Program-made: the position numbers and the translations under genes
In this document: positions 34,605 through 46,175 of the stretch, piece by piece
How the letters are laid out: every line of letters starts with the position of its first letter
How positions within the stretch are numbered: position 1 is the stretch's first letter
Assembly (NCBI GenBank): GCA_007570785.1
Contig: ML662442.1
Span: forward strand, 62,108,285 to 62,172,284
Direction of reading: 5' to 3'
Length of the DNA: 64,000 nucleotides
Origin: Antilocapra americana
Lineage: Eukaryota; Chordata; Mammalia; Artiodactyla; Antilocapridae
The notes under the pieces: model-generated
Told to the model about the DNA's origin: nothing
Database searches by the model: none
The model's input: only the letters and a program-made list of their open reading frames with translations

Positions 34605-36250
34605 TCACAATCTGCAGTGATTAGAGCCCCCCAAAATAAAGTATGACACTGTTTCCCCATCTATTTGCCATGAAGTGACAGGACTAGATGCCATGGACTT
34701 AGATTTCTGAATGTTGAGCTTTAAGTCAACTTTTTCACTCTCCTCTTTCACTTTCATCAAGAGGCTCTTTAGTTCCTCTTCACTTTCTGTCATAAGAGTG
34801 GTGTCATATGCATAACTGAAATTGTTGATATTTCTCCTGGCAATCTTGATTCCAGCCTGTGCTTCCTCCAGCCCAGCGTTTCTCATGATGTACTCTGCAT
34901 ATAAGTTAAATAAGCAGGGTGACAATATACAGCCTTGATATATTCCTTTTCCTATTTGGAACCAGTCTATTGTTCCATGTTCAGTTCTAACTGTTGCATC
35001 CTGACCTGCATACAGGTTTCTCAAGAGGCAAGTCAGCTGGTCTGGTATTCCCATCTCTGTCAGAATTTTCCAGTTTATTGTGATCCACATAGTCAAAGGC
35101 TTTGACTTAGTCAATAAAGCAGAAATAGATGTTTTTTCTGGGACTCTTACTTTTTCGATGATCCAGCAGATGTTGGCATTTTGATCTCTGGTTCCTCTGC
35201 CTTTTCTAAATCCAGCTTGAACATCTGGAAGTTCACGGTTCATGTATTGCTGAAGCCTGGCTTGGAGAATTTTGAGCATTATTTACTAGCGTGTGAGATG
35301 ACTGCAACTGTGTGGTAGTTTGAGAATTCTTTGGCATTGAGTTTCATTGGGATTGGAATGAAACTGACCTTTTCCAGTCCTGTGGCTACTACTGAGTTTT
35401 CCAAATTTGCTGACATACTGAGTGCAGCATTTTTCACAGCATCATCTTTCAGGATTTGAAATAGTTCAGCTGGATTCCCTCACCTCCACTAGCTTTGTTT
35501 GTAGTGATGCTTTCTAAGGCCCACTTGACTTCACATTCCAGGATGTCTGGCTCTAGGTGAGTGATCACACCATGATGATTATCTGGATCATGCAGATCTT
35601 TTTTGTATAGTTCTTCTGTGCATTGTTGTCACCTCTTCTTAATATCATCTGCTTCTGTTAGGTCCATACCATTTCTGTCCTTTATTGAGCCCCCTTTTGC
35701 ATTAAATGTTCCCTTGGTATCTCTAATTTTCTTGAAGAGATCTCTAGTCTTTCCCATTCTATTGTTTTCCTCTATTTCCTTACATTGATCACTAAGGAAG
35801 GCTTTCTTATTTCTCCTTACTATTGTTTGAAACTCTGCATTCAAATGGGTATATCTTTTCTTTTCTCCTTTGCTTTTCTCTTTTAATACCTATTTGTAAG
35901 GCCTCAGACAGCCATTTTGCATTTTTGTGTTTCGTTTTCTTGGGGATGGTCTTGATCCCTGCCTCCTGTACAGTGTTACAAACCTCCATCCATAGTTCAT
36001 CAGGCACTCTGTCTATCAGATCTAGTCCCTTAAATCTATTGCTCACTTCCACTGTATAATCGTAAGGGATTTGATTTAGGTCATACCTGAATGGTCTACT
36101 GGTTTTCCCCACTTTGAAGCCTGAATTTGGCAGTAAGGAGTTCATGATCTGAGCCACAGTCAGCTCCTGGTCTTGTTTTTGCTGACTGTATAGAGCTTCT
36201 TCATCTTTGGCTGCAAAGAATATAATCAATCTGATTTCAATGTTGGCCAT
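34605..36250 (-). pseudogene. BovB reverse transcriptase remnant
   Basis: On the minus strand the open pieces are 36250-35807 (linker and N-terminal RT region; QKQDQELTVAQIMNSLLPNS, YDLNQIPYDYTVEVSNR), 35844-35629 (KTRDLFKKIRDTKGTF) and 35279-34605 (RT core). In the last piece the motif A section is read out of frame (ALLTKSKPLTMW) between two compensating indels, so motif A is lost. The catalytic YADD reads YAYD, with codon 34808-34806 being TAT on the element strand. There are further frameshifts at about 35280-35500. It is non-functional. Confidence 0.9.
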
Positions 36251-36427
36251 CTGATGATGTCCATGTGTAGAGTCTTCTCTTGTGTTGTTGGAAGAGGGTG
36301 TTTGCTATGAGCTGTGCGTTCTCTTGGCAAAACTCTAGTAGTCTTTTATATATATATATATATATTTTATTAGTTTGCCATACAATGACATGATATCACC
36401 ATGGGTTTACATATGCTCCCCCTCCCG

Positions 36428-36454
36428 AACCCCCCTCCCTCCTCCCTCCCCCTG
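36428..36454 (-). repeat. G-rich tract of the L1 3' UTR
   Basis: On the L1 strand this is a run of G-blocks separated by single A residues (GGGGGAGGGAGGAGGGAGGG). It could fold into a G-quadruplex. The same tract occurs in the other two young L1 tails, at about 21389-21412 and 60158-60187. Confidence 0.7.
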
Positions 36455-36548
36455 GGAAATCTCGATGCACCAGCCCCGAGCATCAATCCTGGGCTGGCGA
36501 TTGATTACACATATGATAATTAACATGTTTCAATGCCATTCTCCCATA

Positions 36549-37465
36549 TCATCCCACCCTTGCCCTCATCCACAGAGTCCACAAGTCTGTTCTATACATC
36601 TGCGTTCCTTTTGCTGTCTCGCATGCTGGGTTCTTGTTACCGTCTTTCTGAATTCCATAAATATGCGTTAATATACTGTGTTGTTGTTTTTCCTTCTGGC
36701 TTACTTCACTCTGGATAATGGGCTCCAGTTCCGTCCACCTGAGTAGAACTGCTTCAAATGAATTTTTTTTTAATGCTGAGTAATATTCCATTGTGTATAT
36801 GTACCACAGCTTTCGTATCCATTCGTCAATTGATGGGCATCTAGGTTGCTTCCATGTCCTGGCTATTGTAAACAATGCAGCGATGAACATTGGGGTACAC
36901 GTGGCTCTTTCAATTCTGGTTTCCTCGGTGTATATGCCCAGCAGTGGGATTGCTGGGTCATGTGGCAGGTCTATTTGCAGCTTTTTAAGGAATCTCCACA
37001 CTGTTTTCCATAGTGGCTGTACTAGTTTGCATTCCCACCAACAGTGTAAGAGAGGTCCCATTTCTCCACATCCCTCCAGCATTTATTGCTTATAGATTTT
37101 TGGATTACAGCCATTCTGACTGGGGTAAAGTGATACCTCATTGTGGTTTTGATTTGCATTTCTCTGATAATGAGTGATGTTGAGCATCTTTTCATGTGTT
37201 TGTTAGCCATTTTTATGTCTTCTTTGGAGAAGTGTCTGTTAAGTTCTTTGGCCCACTGTTTGATTGGGTTGTTTATTTTTCTAGAATGGAGCTGCAGGAG
37301 TTGCTTGTATATTTTTGAGATTAATTGTTTGTCCATTGCTTCATTGGCTATTATTTTCTCCCATTCTGAAGGCTGTCTTTTCACCTTGCTTATAGTTTCC
37401 TTTGTTGTGCAGAAGCTTTTAATTTTAATTATGTCCCATTTGTTTATTCGTGCTTTTATTTCCAA
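36549..37465 (-). pseudogene. L1 ORF2p C-terminal remnant, one frameshift
   Basis: The first frame (37465-37022) carries [32 protein letters not shown] and [20 protein letters not shown]. It shifts at about 37070-37082 into the second frame (37082-36549), which carries [20 protein letters not shown] and the [14 protein letters not shown] block. Together they cover about the last 300 residues of ORF2p. The endonuclease and RT catalytic core are absent because of 5' truncation. Confidence 0.88.
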
Positions 37466-37530
37466 TATTCTGGGAGGTGGTTCATGGAGGATCCCGCTTT
37501 GGTTAGCCTTTTGCCTGCTTCATTCTGTTC

Positions 37531-37988
37531 TCAAAGGGCAAATTTTCCTGTTACTCCAGGTGTTTCTTGACTTCCTACATTTGTATTCCAGTGCCCTATA
37601 ATAAAAAAGACATCTTTTGGGGGTGTTAGTTCTAGAAGGTCTTGTAGGTCTTCATAGAACCTTTCAATTTCAGCTTCTTCTGCATTACTGTTCAGTGCAT
37701 AGACTCGGATTACTGTGATTTTGAATGGTTTGCCTTGGAAATGAACAGAGATCATTTTGTCGTTTTGGAGATTGCAAGTACTGCATTTCGGACTCTTTTG
37801 TTGACTACGTTGGCTACTCCATTTCTTCTAAGGGATTCCTGCCCACAACAGTACATATGATGGTCATCTGAGTTAAATTCACCCATTCCAGTCCATCTTA
37901 GTTCACTGATTGCTAGCATGTCGATGTTTACTCTTGCCATCTCCTGCTTGCCCACTTCCAGTTTACCTTGATTCATGGTCCTTAACAA
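37531..37988 (-). pseudogene. BovB endonuclease remnant
   Basis: APE-type endonuclease of BovB, interrupted by a frame change near 37752. The first piece (37988-37752) carries ISELRWTGMGEFNSDDHH with the catalytic Glu, and RRNGVANVVNKRVRNAVL. The second (37755-37531) carries GKPFKITVIRVYALNSNAEE and the block that should be GDWN. Here it reads GHWN, because codon 37593-37591 is CAC on the element strand. Loss of that Asp together with the frame change makes it inactive. It lies upstream of the RT piece on the same element, with the younger L1 between them. Confidence 0.88.
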
Positions 37989-38577
37989 TTCAGGTTCCTA
38001 TGCAGTATTGCTCTTTACAGGATCTGACCTTGCTTCTACCACCAGTCACATCCACAACTGGGTGGTGGTGTTGCTTTGGTTCTGTCTCTTCATTCTTTCT
38101 GGTGTTATTTCTCCACTGATCTCCAGTAGCATATTAGGCACCTACTGACCTGAGGAATTCACCTTTATGTGTCCTATCTTTTTGCCTTTTCATACTGCTC
38201 TTGGGGTTCTCAAGGCAAGAATACTGGTTTGCCATTCTCTCCTTCAGCGGACCACATTCTGTCAGACCTCTCCACCATGACCCGTCTGTCTTGGTTGGCC
38301 CCACATGGCATGGGTAGTTTCATTGAGTTAGACAAGGCTGGCGTCCATGTGATCAGATTGGCTAGTTTTCTGTGATTGTGGTTTCTGTCTGTCTGCCTTC
38401 TGATGCCCTCTCTTAGCACCTACCATCTTACTTGGGCTTCTCTTAGTTTGGAGGTGGGGTATCTCTTCATGGATCCTCCAGGAAAGTGCAGCCGCTGCTC
38501 CTTACCTTGAATGTGGGGTAGCTTCTCTCAGCCACTCCACTCCTGTGCCGTGCAGTGCAGCCAAGCACAGCCAGGTG

Positions 38578-39135
38578 TGCCTCATTTACTTAAAAATTTT
38601 TATTAACTGCGAGATGACTCAGAGCCTTAAAAAATCCTTTTCAACCTGTATCTTTTCACTGAAAACTTTAGGGGGGAGGTATGACTTTATAATGTTTACT
38701 CATTATAATGTATTTGTGGTGAAGCTGGGAATGCTCTCAAAAAACACTCATGGGATAAAAAAAATTATTAAAAGACCTTTTTAGTAGATGTAATTGTGCC
38801 TTTTCCCTCTGATGACCACCTGTCTGAATTTTAAATGCTTCAACCTACTAAAGCCTTGATGTCAGTAAGATGCATTTGTTACAGCAAGCTTTTCACTTCT
38901 GGAATTTTTAATCAGCATCAATACCATCAGACTGACCAACCAGCTTGCCTGCTAATCCATTTGATCCATGTCGCACTAATTCAGCAGCAGGTGGAGAAGA
39001 GCTGGTATTCTAATTTTATTTCTCCTTCTATCTGTCATAGCATCCACGTGCCAATAACCAGTGATAGGCATGTTACCAAAAAGAGTTTTTACAGTATCTG
39101 GAGCTCAAATCGCAACTCATTTCCCATAGAAGAAA
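38578..39135. other. Unrecognised sequence
   Basis: No gene or repeat recognised between BovB and the next SINE. Confidence 0.5.
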
Positions 39136-39457
39136 GATAAAGGTAAAATGAAAGTGAAAACCGCTCACTTGTCTCTTTGTGACCCCATGGACTATACAGT
39201 CGATGGAATTCTCTAGGCCAGAATGTTGGAATGGGTAGGCTATCCTTTCTCCAGGGGATCTTCCCAACCCAGGAATTGAACCCAGTTCTCCCACATTGCC
39301 GGCAGATTCTTTACCAGCTGAGCCACAAGGGAAGCCCAAGAATACTGGATTGGGTAACCTATCCCTTTTCCAGCACATCTTCTCGACCCAGGAGTTGAAC
39401 CGGGGTCTCCTGCATTGCAGGTGGATTCTTTACCAACTGAGCTGCGAGGGAAGCCCC
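39136..39457 (-). mobile_element. Bov-tA SINE with two tRNA-derived heads, minus strand
   Basis: In reverse, the Bov-A body (GTGACCCCATGGACTATACA) is followed by two heads, each with TTCTTTACCA and a final GAGGGAAGCCCC or AAGGGAAGCCC (ending at about 39338 and 39457). It has the same architecture as the copy at 5587. Confidence 0.88.
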
Positions 39458-39599
39458 AAACTTGAGTGTCAATTTTAATAGTGAAAAGCAGATTTAATAT
39501 TTGGAGTTTAAATTTAAATCTTTTAAATAACTGGTCTGAATGTCTGAGGATTCTGTTGTACACAATCATATTTTGGGACAATTAGGTTATTTGGCATGA

Positions 39600-40130
39600 T
39601 GAGCACCTAGGGGTTACATGTGCTATATAATTACTTCCTTTAGAGTGTGAGTGGCACCTGTGAATATGATGGGATATCAATTTCATGATCAAGTCCCCTC
39701 TTACGACAAAGAAGAAAAGGCAATTTCAGACATAATTCAGATCTCTAATTAGGTTACTTTGAATTAATCAAAGGAGGGATTATCCTTAAAGGGCTTGACT
39801 TGATCAAATGAATGCTTAGAAGAGCACCTAGAGGTCAGAAAGATTTATGTGCTGGCCTTGAAGAAGCAAATAGCCAGGTTGTAAGAGGGTCACATAATGG
39901 GGAACTTTGGAGGCCTCTGGGAGCTAAGAACAGCGCCTGATTGACAAGCAGCAAGAAACCCCAGCTGGGTCAAGACCTGGATTGCAGGTTTGTGAGACAC
40001 TAAGCATAGGACTAAGCTAAGCAATGTCAACTTCTGTCCCACAGAAATCGTGTGATACTAGATGCATTTTGTTTAAGTCATGAGGCTTTTGGTAATTACT
40101 ATATAGTAATAGAAACAAAATATATCAAGA
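39600..40130 (+). mobile_element. Old LTR-like repeat (MaLR/ERVL class, family uncertain)
   Basis: Diverged text typical of a mammalian solo LTR: ATGATGGGATATCAATTTCA, GGGATTATCCTTAAAGGGCT, TGTGCTGGCCTTGAAGAAGC, GCCTCTGGGAGCTAAGAACA and TTGTTTAAGTCATGAGGCTT. No retroviral genes are present. Boundaries are approximate. Confidence 0.5.
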
Positions 40131-40293
40131 TTAAAAAAGCAATACTACAAATCAACAATCCAGTACTCAAACACTAAATATTTTCTCTATAGTATTGAAT
40201 ATATGTAGGTTCTATTTATTTATTCTATGATTGTGGATTTTAGAGAATTCAGTGACAATAGAATAATTGTCACTGAAAAGTATGAATAACTAT

Positions 40294-40318
40294 TTGTGTG
40301 TGTGTGTGTGTGTGTGTA
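40294..40318. repeat. (GT)n microsatellite
   Basis: Perfect GT run of about 12 units. Confidence 0.95.
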
Positions 40319-40503
40319 TTTTTTTCTTTTGCTTTACAAGTTACCAAATTTTGACATTGCCTAGTTTTAATTCTCAGTTAAACTGCTGAAAGTTGAGATT
40401 TTCCTTTTGATAATTCTGTTAACGTTTGATAAATATGTCTCATTGGGTACAAAAATTAAACTATTTAAGAGAAATGAGAGATTTGCTGTTTAACCAAGGA
40501 AAA

Positions 40504-40624
40504 GCAAAGTAGCTCAGTCGTATCCAACTCTTTGCGACCCCATGGACTATAGCTTGCCAGGCTCCTCCATCCAGGGGATTTTTCAGGCAAGAATACTGGA
40601 GTAGGTTGCTATTTTCTTCTCCAG
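40504..40624 (-). mobile_element. Single Bov-A monomer, minus strand
   Basis: One Bov-A unit without a tRNA head (AGCTCAGTCGTATCCAACTC, GGCAAGAATACTGGAGTAGG). A perfect 10-base TSD, CCAAGGAAAA, lies at 40494-40503 and 40625-40634, so this is an integration unit in its own right or a 5'-truncated SINE. Confidence 0.93.
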
Positions 40625-40634
40625 CCAAGGAAAA

Positions 40635-43249
40635 TAGATTTATAATTTGTATGACCCTCTACTTCAAGAACATTAAATACTAATTTAATGGTCTTCACCT
40701 TCTATGGCTTGTTAAATTATTTGCTATTATATAGAGCTGGAAAATAAAACATTATACCACAGATAGCTTTTCCAAATGTAAAGCCATCAACTTTGCTTAT
40801 TTATTTGCTCATCAGCCTTTGATTAGATATCTGTTCTGTGTTAGGAAGATGTGTATAGGTGTTGAACTTTATAATGCAAAGCCAGGGCACATTCTTTGTG
40901 AGAAAATACTTTATATTAATAGTAATTAGTATTTAACATACTCAGATACCTTCAGTTTACTGTCTTAGATTATTCATTGCTAGACTTATATAAGATTTAT
41001 AATATAGGTAGTTTCTCTGATTAGTCCTCAGTTCCAGGTGACAGAAATCACAATTTGGCTTCTGTTGACAACTCTTGGTATTTTGTCCAGAGAGAGCAAA
41101 TGAGACCTGATTTAACTGTGTGTTGAGTAGGGTTTACAGTCACTTCACTGGGGCTCTCCTCTCTCTCTCCTCAGCTTTCCTTTTTGTTGTTTTTAATTTC
41201 ATTCAGGCTCTCTTCACAAGGTGCCTAAGTTACAGGGTTAAGTGATCTTCAGCACTTTAAATCTTAGAAAGAGAAAGTCTTTCTGCTTCTGGGCTCTGAT
41301 GGGCTTACATAGATCCTGTGTCCAACCATCTGCTCACAAAGGCCAAGATACTTGGCCAGCTTAGGTCATGTTTCCCTGAGTTTCAGATAGGTGAAAGAGC
41401 CTGATATGTATTCCACAGCTGGTCAATATCAACTGGGATTGCAATCAGTACTCCTTCCAAAAGATCACTCTGTCTATTTCTTTAATTTTGTGTGAAAACT
41501 TATTATTCTGAATTTTATGTAAAAGCAATAAAAAAGGCCCCATAATATTTTCTTCTGACAAAGAAACTAGCTTTTCCATAGAGTGGATTTCACTAGTAGA
41601 GCTTATATTTAAGAAAGAAAAACATAGTTTTTTAAAACTATGAGAACATCCTTTAATATTTAATGCCTCCTGGATTCTAACATAATTGACAGCCTATATG
41701 ATCCATTTCCTAACCTCTAAATATGCCTCTTGTTAGGAAAAACACAGCAGTTTGTCTGTAGTATATATATATGCTCATGTGTATGAATGTATATGCATAT
41801 TGATGTGTTTGTGTGTGTGTGTCAGTATATGTGTATGCACTGTGTGTGTGAGGGTCAGGAAAAAGAGGGAAAGAGAGCATGATATTAGCTTATGGAGCTA
41901 CTATGATCGTTTTGTTGAATATTTCTTTGTTCTCTTCCAAACTGATGAAAAGACGATTTGGAGTGTGCTGTTGAAAGGAGATGAATTTGTTCCCGCCCTT
42001 TTCTGAGGGCAATTTTAAAAGAAGTTCATTTCTTAGATGTTTCTAGTCAAAATGACAAACCTACATTTTCATTATTCTGGGTATATTTTTTTGGCAATAT
42101 CTTTTAAATGTTGAATCTCAGCTGATTATTCTTGATCTTTAAAAAGTTCAGGGACCAAATTATATCCTGCAGATTTTTTGTAATTGTTGTGCTAAATTCC
42201 ATGTTTCAGCTCTTCTGCTTTAGTTCTACAGAATGTTAGATCAAGGTACTTTGAAGGTAGACTTGACTCCTGAAGTTTGTCTCCTAGACAAGTGGATTAT
42301 TTCCTAATTTCTAAAAATGTAGTCTGCATGTTAAAGAAGATGCTTATTTTGAGTATCAGTGTGTTCTCATTTTTAGGAGCAAAACACATTTTTCAAAGAA
42401 AATATGAACCTCATAATGATGACTTATAATATTACTCTTGAAGGTGGCTCTTATTTTAGCCATTATAAACAGGAAGTAACATCATGGAGCGTTAAAATAT
42501 AATATCTGTAGCCACAGTAGCAAACCATTAAATAAAGTAAAGACATCAATATTTAAATTAGGCTGTGTTTTTTTATTCTATATTATTTCAGAAAGAAATT
42601 GCAAGCTCTGGAAATTCTTTGTGTCTGAGTGAAAGAAGATTCTGGTTTTTATAGCTCTTTTAAAGGAGTATCTGTATCAGCAAAAGATTACTCACAGTCA
42701 TCATATTTGATTTTATTTAATATTTCTTAAACACATACAGTTGTTTTTATGAAAGGGGGGTTTGTTTTCATTTTACATTACTACTTCCTTGATTTAATTT
42801 TTACTCTCAGTGCTGACCTGTCATATGAGATATATCTACACAGGAAAGCTATCTTGTTCTCAAGTACATTGCCAGATATAACACATTTGAATGAAGAAAA
42901 TTATAAAATCATAGAAGGGGATCTATTTAAGAGCTTTTGCAAGCAATCCTTTGGTTTAAAGCAGAGAAGTATTCTACCATCAAACACTAGATTGCATGAG
43001 ATGAGTCTGTGCATGTTCCAACTTAGTTTTCTTTATCATTCTAAGTACTCTCCACATTAATTTAAATTTCAGCAGTATTAATAAGCATTCTTCAGTGTGT
43101 CAGAAGAAGATTATGATTTATGAGCTAGATAAACCTGTAAGAAACAGGTGGAAGCAAGGAAAGTACTAAAAGTAAGAATTTCTTTTCACAGGGAAATAAT
43201 AAATGATAAAATTATCTAGTAAAATATAAATGAGGCATAATGCTAGTGG
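40635..43249. other. Mostly unrecognised sequence
   Basis: Part of 41030-41480 resembles an old mammalian repeat of unknown family (CTCTCCTCTCTCTCTCCTCA, GTGTCCAACCATCTGCTCAC). A degenerate TG/TA-rich tract lies at 41760-41855. No exon is defensible. Confidence 0.45.
41760..41855. repeat. Degenerate (TG)n/(TA)n tract
   Basis: Alternating purine-pyrimidine sequence with broken TG and TA runs. It is cryptically simple rather than a perfect microsatellite. Confidence 0.8.
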
Positions 43250-43765
43250 AAGTAAAGTTATGGCAAACCCTGACAGCATATTAAAAAGCAAAGACATCAC
43301 TTTGCCAACAAAGCTCCCTATAGTTATAGTTTAGTTTATCTGGTAGTCATCTGTAAATGTGAAAGTTGGACCATATAAAAAGGCTGAGTGCCAAAGAATT
43401 CATGCTTTCAAATTGTGGTGCTGGAGGAGATTCCTGAGAGTCCCTTGGACAGCAAGGAGATCAAACAAGTTAATCCTAAAAAAAATCAACTCTGTATTCA
43501 TTGGAAGGATTCATGCTGGAGCTTAAGCTCCAATACTTTGACCACCTAATGCAAAGAGTCAATTCACTGGAAAACACCCTGATGCTGGGAAAGATTGAAG
43601 GCAAAAGGAGAAAAGGGTGACAGAGGAATGAGATGGTTAGATAGCATCACCAACTCAATGGACATGACTCTGAGCAAACTTCGGGAGATAGTGGACAGGG
43701 AAGCCTGGTGTGCTGCAGTCCATGGGGTCCCAAAAAGTCAGACACAACTTAGGGACCGAACCCAA
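43250..43765 (+). mobile_element. BovB 3' end, 5'-truncated, plus strand
   Basis: It begins within the late RT region (GCATATTAAAAAGCAAAGAC ATC) and runs to the BovB 3' end (AAAAAGTCAGACACAACTTA). The C-terminal RT block is recognisable (AATTGTGGTGCTGGAGGAGA). No useful open frame. Confidence 0.92.
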
Positions 43766-44254
43766 TCCTAGCGGGCAAGATTGGTAAAAGAGAACACTGA
43801 ATTGGAAATGGGATCCTGAGTGCTGCTAGAGCTAAGCACAGATTGCTGAGAAAACAAAGTGGTGGGATGACCAAGTGGGCATGGAGTTCAGAGAAAAGTC
43901 CTGGTGAGGACCTTGCACAAGGTCACAGATCTCATCATTGATGGGATCCTTATTCTAACTCAAGCTGTGCTAGCTTCAGGACATCTGCTCTCAGGCTCTA
44001 GCTGTGAATTTTAGATGGAAAAATATTCATTTGTATTATAAGATCGGAGGAGGAGCTTAATTTGGATTTGTTTATACTTTAGCAATATGTGATTATTTCA
44101 TAAAAGACCTCATTGAATCCCAGTGCTTACATTGTATTATGTTTCTAATATATATCTCAGTTCCTTTCCTGATAACAGTGCAGGAATATAGTGAGAATGT
44201 CGAAGTATATATTTCTTTCAATTTTTTAATAGAAAATTTTGCTTGGACAATTGT
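43766..44254. other. Unrecognised sequence
   Basis: No gene or repeat recognised. Confidence 0.5.
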
Positions 44255-44265
44255 AGATTCACATG

Positions 44266-44526
44266 TGATTCCTGGGTCAGGAAGGTCAGGTAGGCTACCC
44301 ACTGTAGTATTCATAGGCTTCCTTGGTGGTTCAGATGGTAAAGAATCTGCCTGCAGTGTAGGAGACCTGGGTTCAGTCCCTGGGTTGGGAAGATCCCCTG
44401 GAGGAGGGCATGGCGACCTATTCCAGTATGTTTGCCTAGAGAATCCCCATGGACAGAGGAGCCTGGAGGGCTACAGTCCCATGGGGTCGCAAAGAGCAGA
44501 CACGAATGAGTGACTAAGCACAGCAC
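44266..44526 (+). mobile_element. Bov-tA SINE, double-headed, 5'-truncated
   Basis: The end of a first head (GGCTACCCACTGTAGTATTC) precedes a full second head (GGCTTCCTTGGTGGTTCAGA) and a Bov-A body. A perfect 11-base TSD, AGATTCACATG, lies at 44255-44265 and 44527-44537. The 5' truncation therefore happened at integration. Confidence 0.95.
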
Positions 44527-44607
44527 AGATTCACATGCAGTTGTAAGTAACAACACGTAGAGAGTCTACCTTAACCTGGTGTTCCGCAAAGACCATTTTG
44601 TAATACA

Positions 44608-44715
44608 GAGAATGGCACCCAACTCCAGTATTCTTGCCTGGAGAATTCTGAGGACAGAGGAGCCTGGCAGGCTACAGTTCATGGAGTCACAAAGAGTTGT
44701 ACACAACTGAGTGAT
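44608..44715 (+). mobile_element. Single Bov-A monomer, plus strand
   Basis: Headless Bov-A body (CTCCAGTATTCTTGCCTGGA, ACAAAGAGTTGTACACAACT). A 7-base direct repeat, TAATACA, lies at 44601-44607 and 44716-44722. Confidence 0.9.
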
Positions 44716-45039
44716 TAATACAAGCATGTTAGTATCAAAAAAATCAAGTTGTATGTTTTAAATATATACCATTTTTATTTGTTGATTATACCTAATAGAG
44801 CTAAAAAAATTCCAAATTGATAAAGTTGTTTGAGTGTATTTTGATGTTTTATTTATTCCAAGGTTGCATTATAAAAGCAATATACAAAGAAAAATTATTG
44901 AAAAGCTTCATACAATATGTTTTCCACACTTATAGGAACTATACTGTCTTTAGAAAGATAAAAAGTTCAATCTGATTATTAAGGCAATTATTCTAAGGTA
45001 GTGATAAATCTTGTGTGTACAGATGATTTATTAATTTTC

Positions 45040-45212
45040 TCACTAACTGTGATAAGAAATGTTATTCCTATTACAGATGAAGTCATAGAGATAGAGGTTA
45101 AATAACTTGAGTGAGTCCACACAGGTATTAAGTGGCAGATCCAGGATTTGGGCACATATAAAAAGGTGGTGTAATCTCAGTTACTTAACCACTAGACTAT
45201 TTGACCACAGTA
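45040..45212 (-). mobile_element. MIR SINE, minus strand
   Basis: Landmarks ATTCCTATTACAGATGAAGT, GAGGTTAAATAACTTGAGTG, AAGTGGCAGATCCAGGATTT and TACTTAACCACTAGACTAT. Confidence 0.85.
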
Positions 45213-45349
45213 ACTGAGTTAGAGAGATGATAAGTTTTAGCTTTATCAGAACTCAAAAAAAAATGTGAAAGCACTCAAAATTGGAAATACATTAACAATA
45301 GAGTAAAATGCATAGAAAAAGCCACATTTAATAATTTCATTCTTATGTT

Positions 45350-46175
45350 ATTTTGTTGTTCAGTCACTAAAGTGAGTTCAACTTTTGTTACCCCATGCAC
45401 TGCAGCATGCCAGGCTTCTGTGTCCTCCATCATCTCCCAGAGTTTGCTCAAATTCATGTCCATTGAATGCTACCAAACCATCTCATCCTCTGTTGACCTC
45501 TTCTCCTTTTACCTTCAATCTTTGCCAGCATCAGGGTCTTTTCCAATGAGTCAGCTCTTTGCATCAGGTGGCCAAAGTATTGGAGCTTCAGCATCAATCC
45601 TTCCAATGAATATTCAGGGTTGATTTCCTTTAAGATTGACCAGTTCGATCTCCTTGCTGTCCAAGGGACTCTCAAGAGTCTTCTCCAGCACCGCAACTTA
45701 AAAGCATTAATTTCGTCATGGCTTAGCTGCCTTTACGGTCCAACTCCCGCATCAGTACATGGCTACTGGAGAAAGCATAGCTTTGACTAGATGGACTTTT
45801 GTTAGCAAAGTGATGTTTCCACTTTTTAATATGCTGTCTAGGTTTGTCATAGCTTTCCTCCCAAGGAGCAAGTGTCTTAATTTCATGGCTGCAGTCACTG
45901 TTCGCAGTGATTTTGGAGCACAAGGAAATAAAACGTCACTACTTTCACTGTTTCTCCTTCTGTCTATGAAGTGATGGGACCAGATGCCATGATCGTAGTT
46001 TTCTCAATGTTGAGTTTTAAGCCAGCTTTTCACTCTCCTTTTTCACCTTCATCAGGAGGCTCTTTAGTAATTTTTCACTTTCTGCCATTAGTGTGGTATA
46101 TTCTGCATATTTGAGGTTGTTGATATTTCTCTCCACAATCTTGATTCCAGCTTATGATTCATCCATCTGGCATAT
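45350..46175 (-). mobile_element. BovB 3' end, minus strand
   Basis: It begins at the BovB 3' terminus (TTGTTGTTCAGTCACTAAAG) and ends in the RT region after ATCTTGATTCCAGCTTATGA. The RT C-terminus is legible at 45696-45454 (RCWRRLLRVPWTARRSNWS, LEKTLMLAKIEGKRRRGQQR). At the YADD position (about 46095-46106) the copy carries an indel or substitution, so the Asp pair is lost. Confidence 0.92.

Larger units (their letters stand above)
36348..37503 (-). mobile_element. 5'-truncated young L1 inserted in BovB
   Basis: In reverse this is the 3' UTR and ORF2 C-terminal region of a bovine-type L1. Its tail has become a (TA)n run at 36348-36364. A 9-base TSD with one mismatch lies at 36339-36347 (TAGTCTTTT) and 37504-37512 (TAGCCTTTT), and BovB text continues on both sides. 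The L1 is therefore younger than this BovB. Confidence 0.95.
34046..38577 (-). mobile_element. Longest BovB copy, minus strand, split by an L1
   Basis: It begins at the BovB 3' terminus (AGTTCAGTTCAGTTGCTCAG) and runs through the RT region, linker, endonuclease and a GC-rich 5' region (TGCCGTGCAGTGCAGCC at about 38546). The total is about 3.4 kb of BovB after removing the 1.16-kb L1 at 36348-37503. This is close to the full BovB length, with at least one short internal deletion. RepeatMasker against BovB would fix the exact 5' boundary. Confidence 0.94.

Noticed and set aside
36348..36366. (TA)n as a possible origin or hairpin element
   Set aside because: It is the decayed poly-A tail of the inserted L1.
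42749..43060. 103-codon open frame
   Set aside because: No known domain, start or splice context; compatible with chance in AT-rich DNA.
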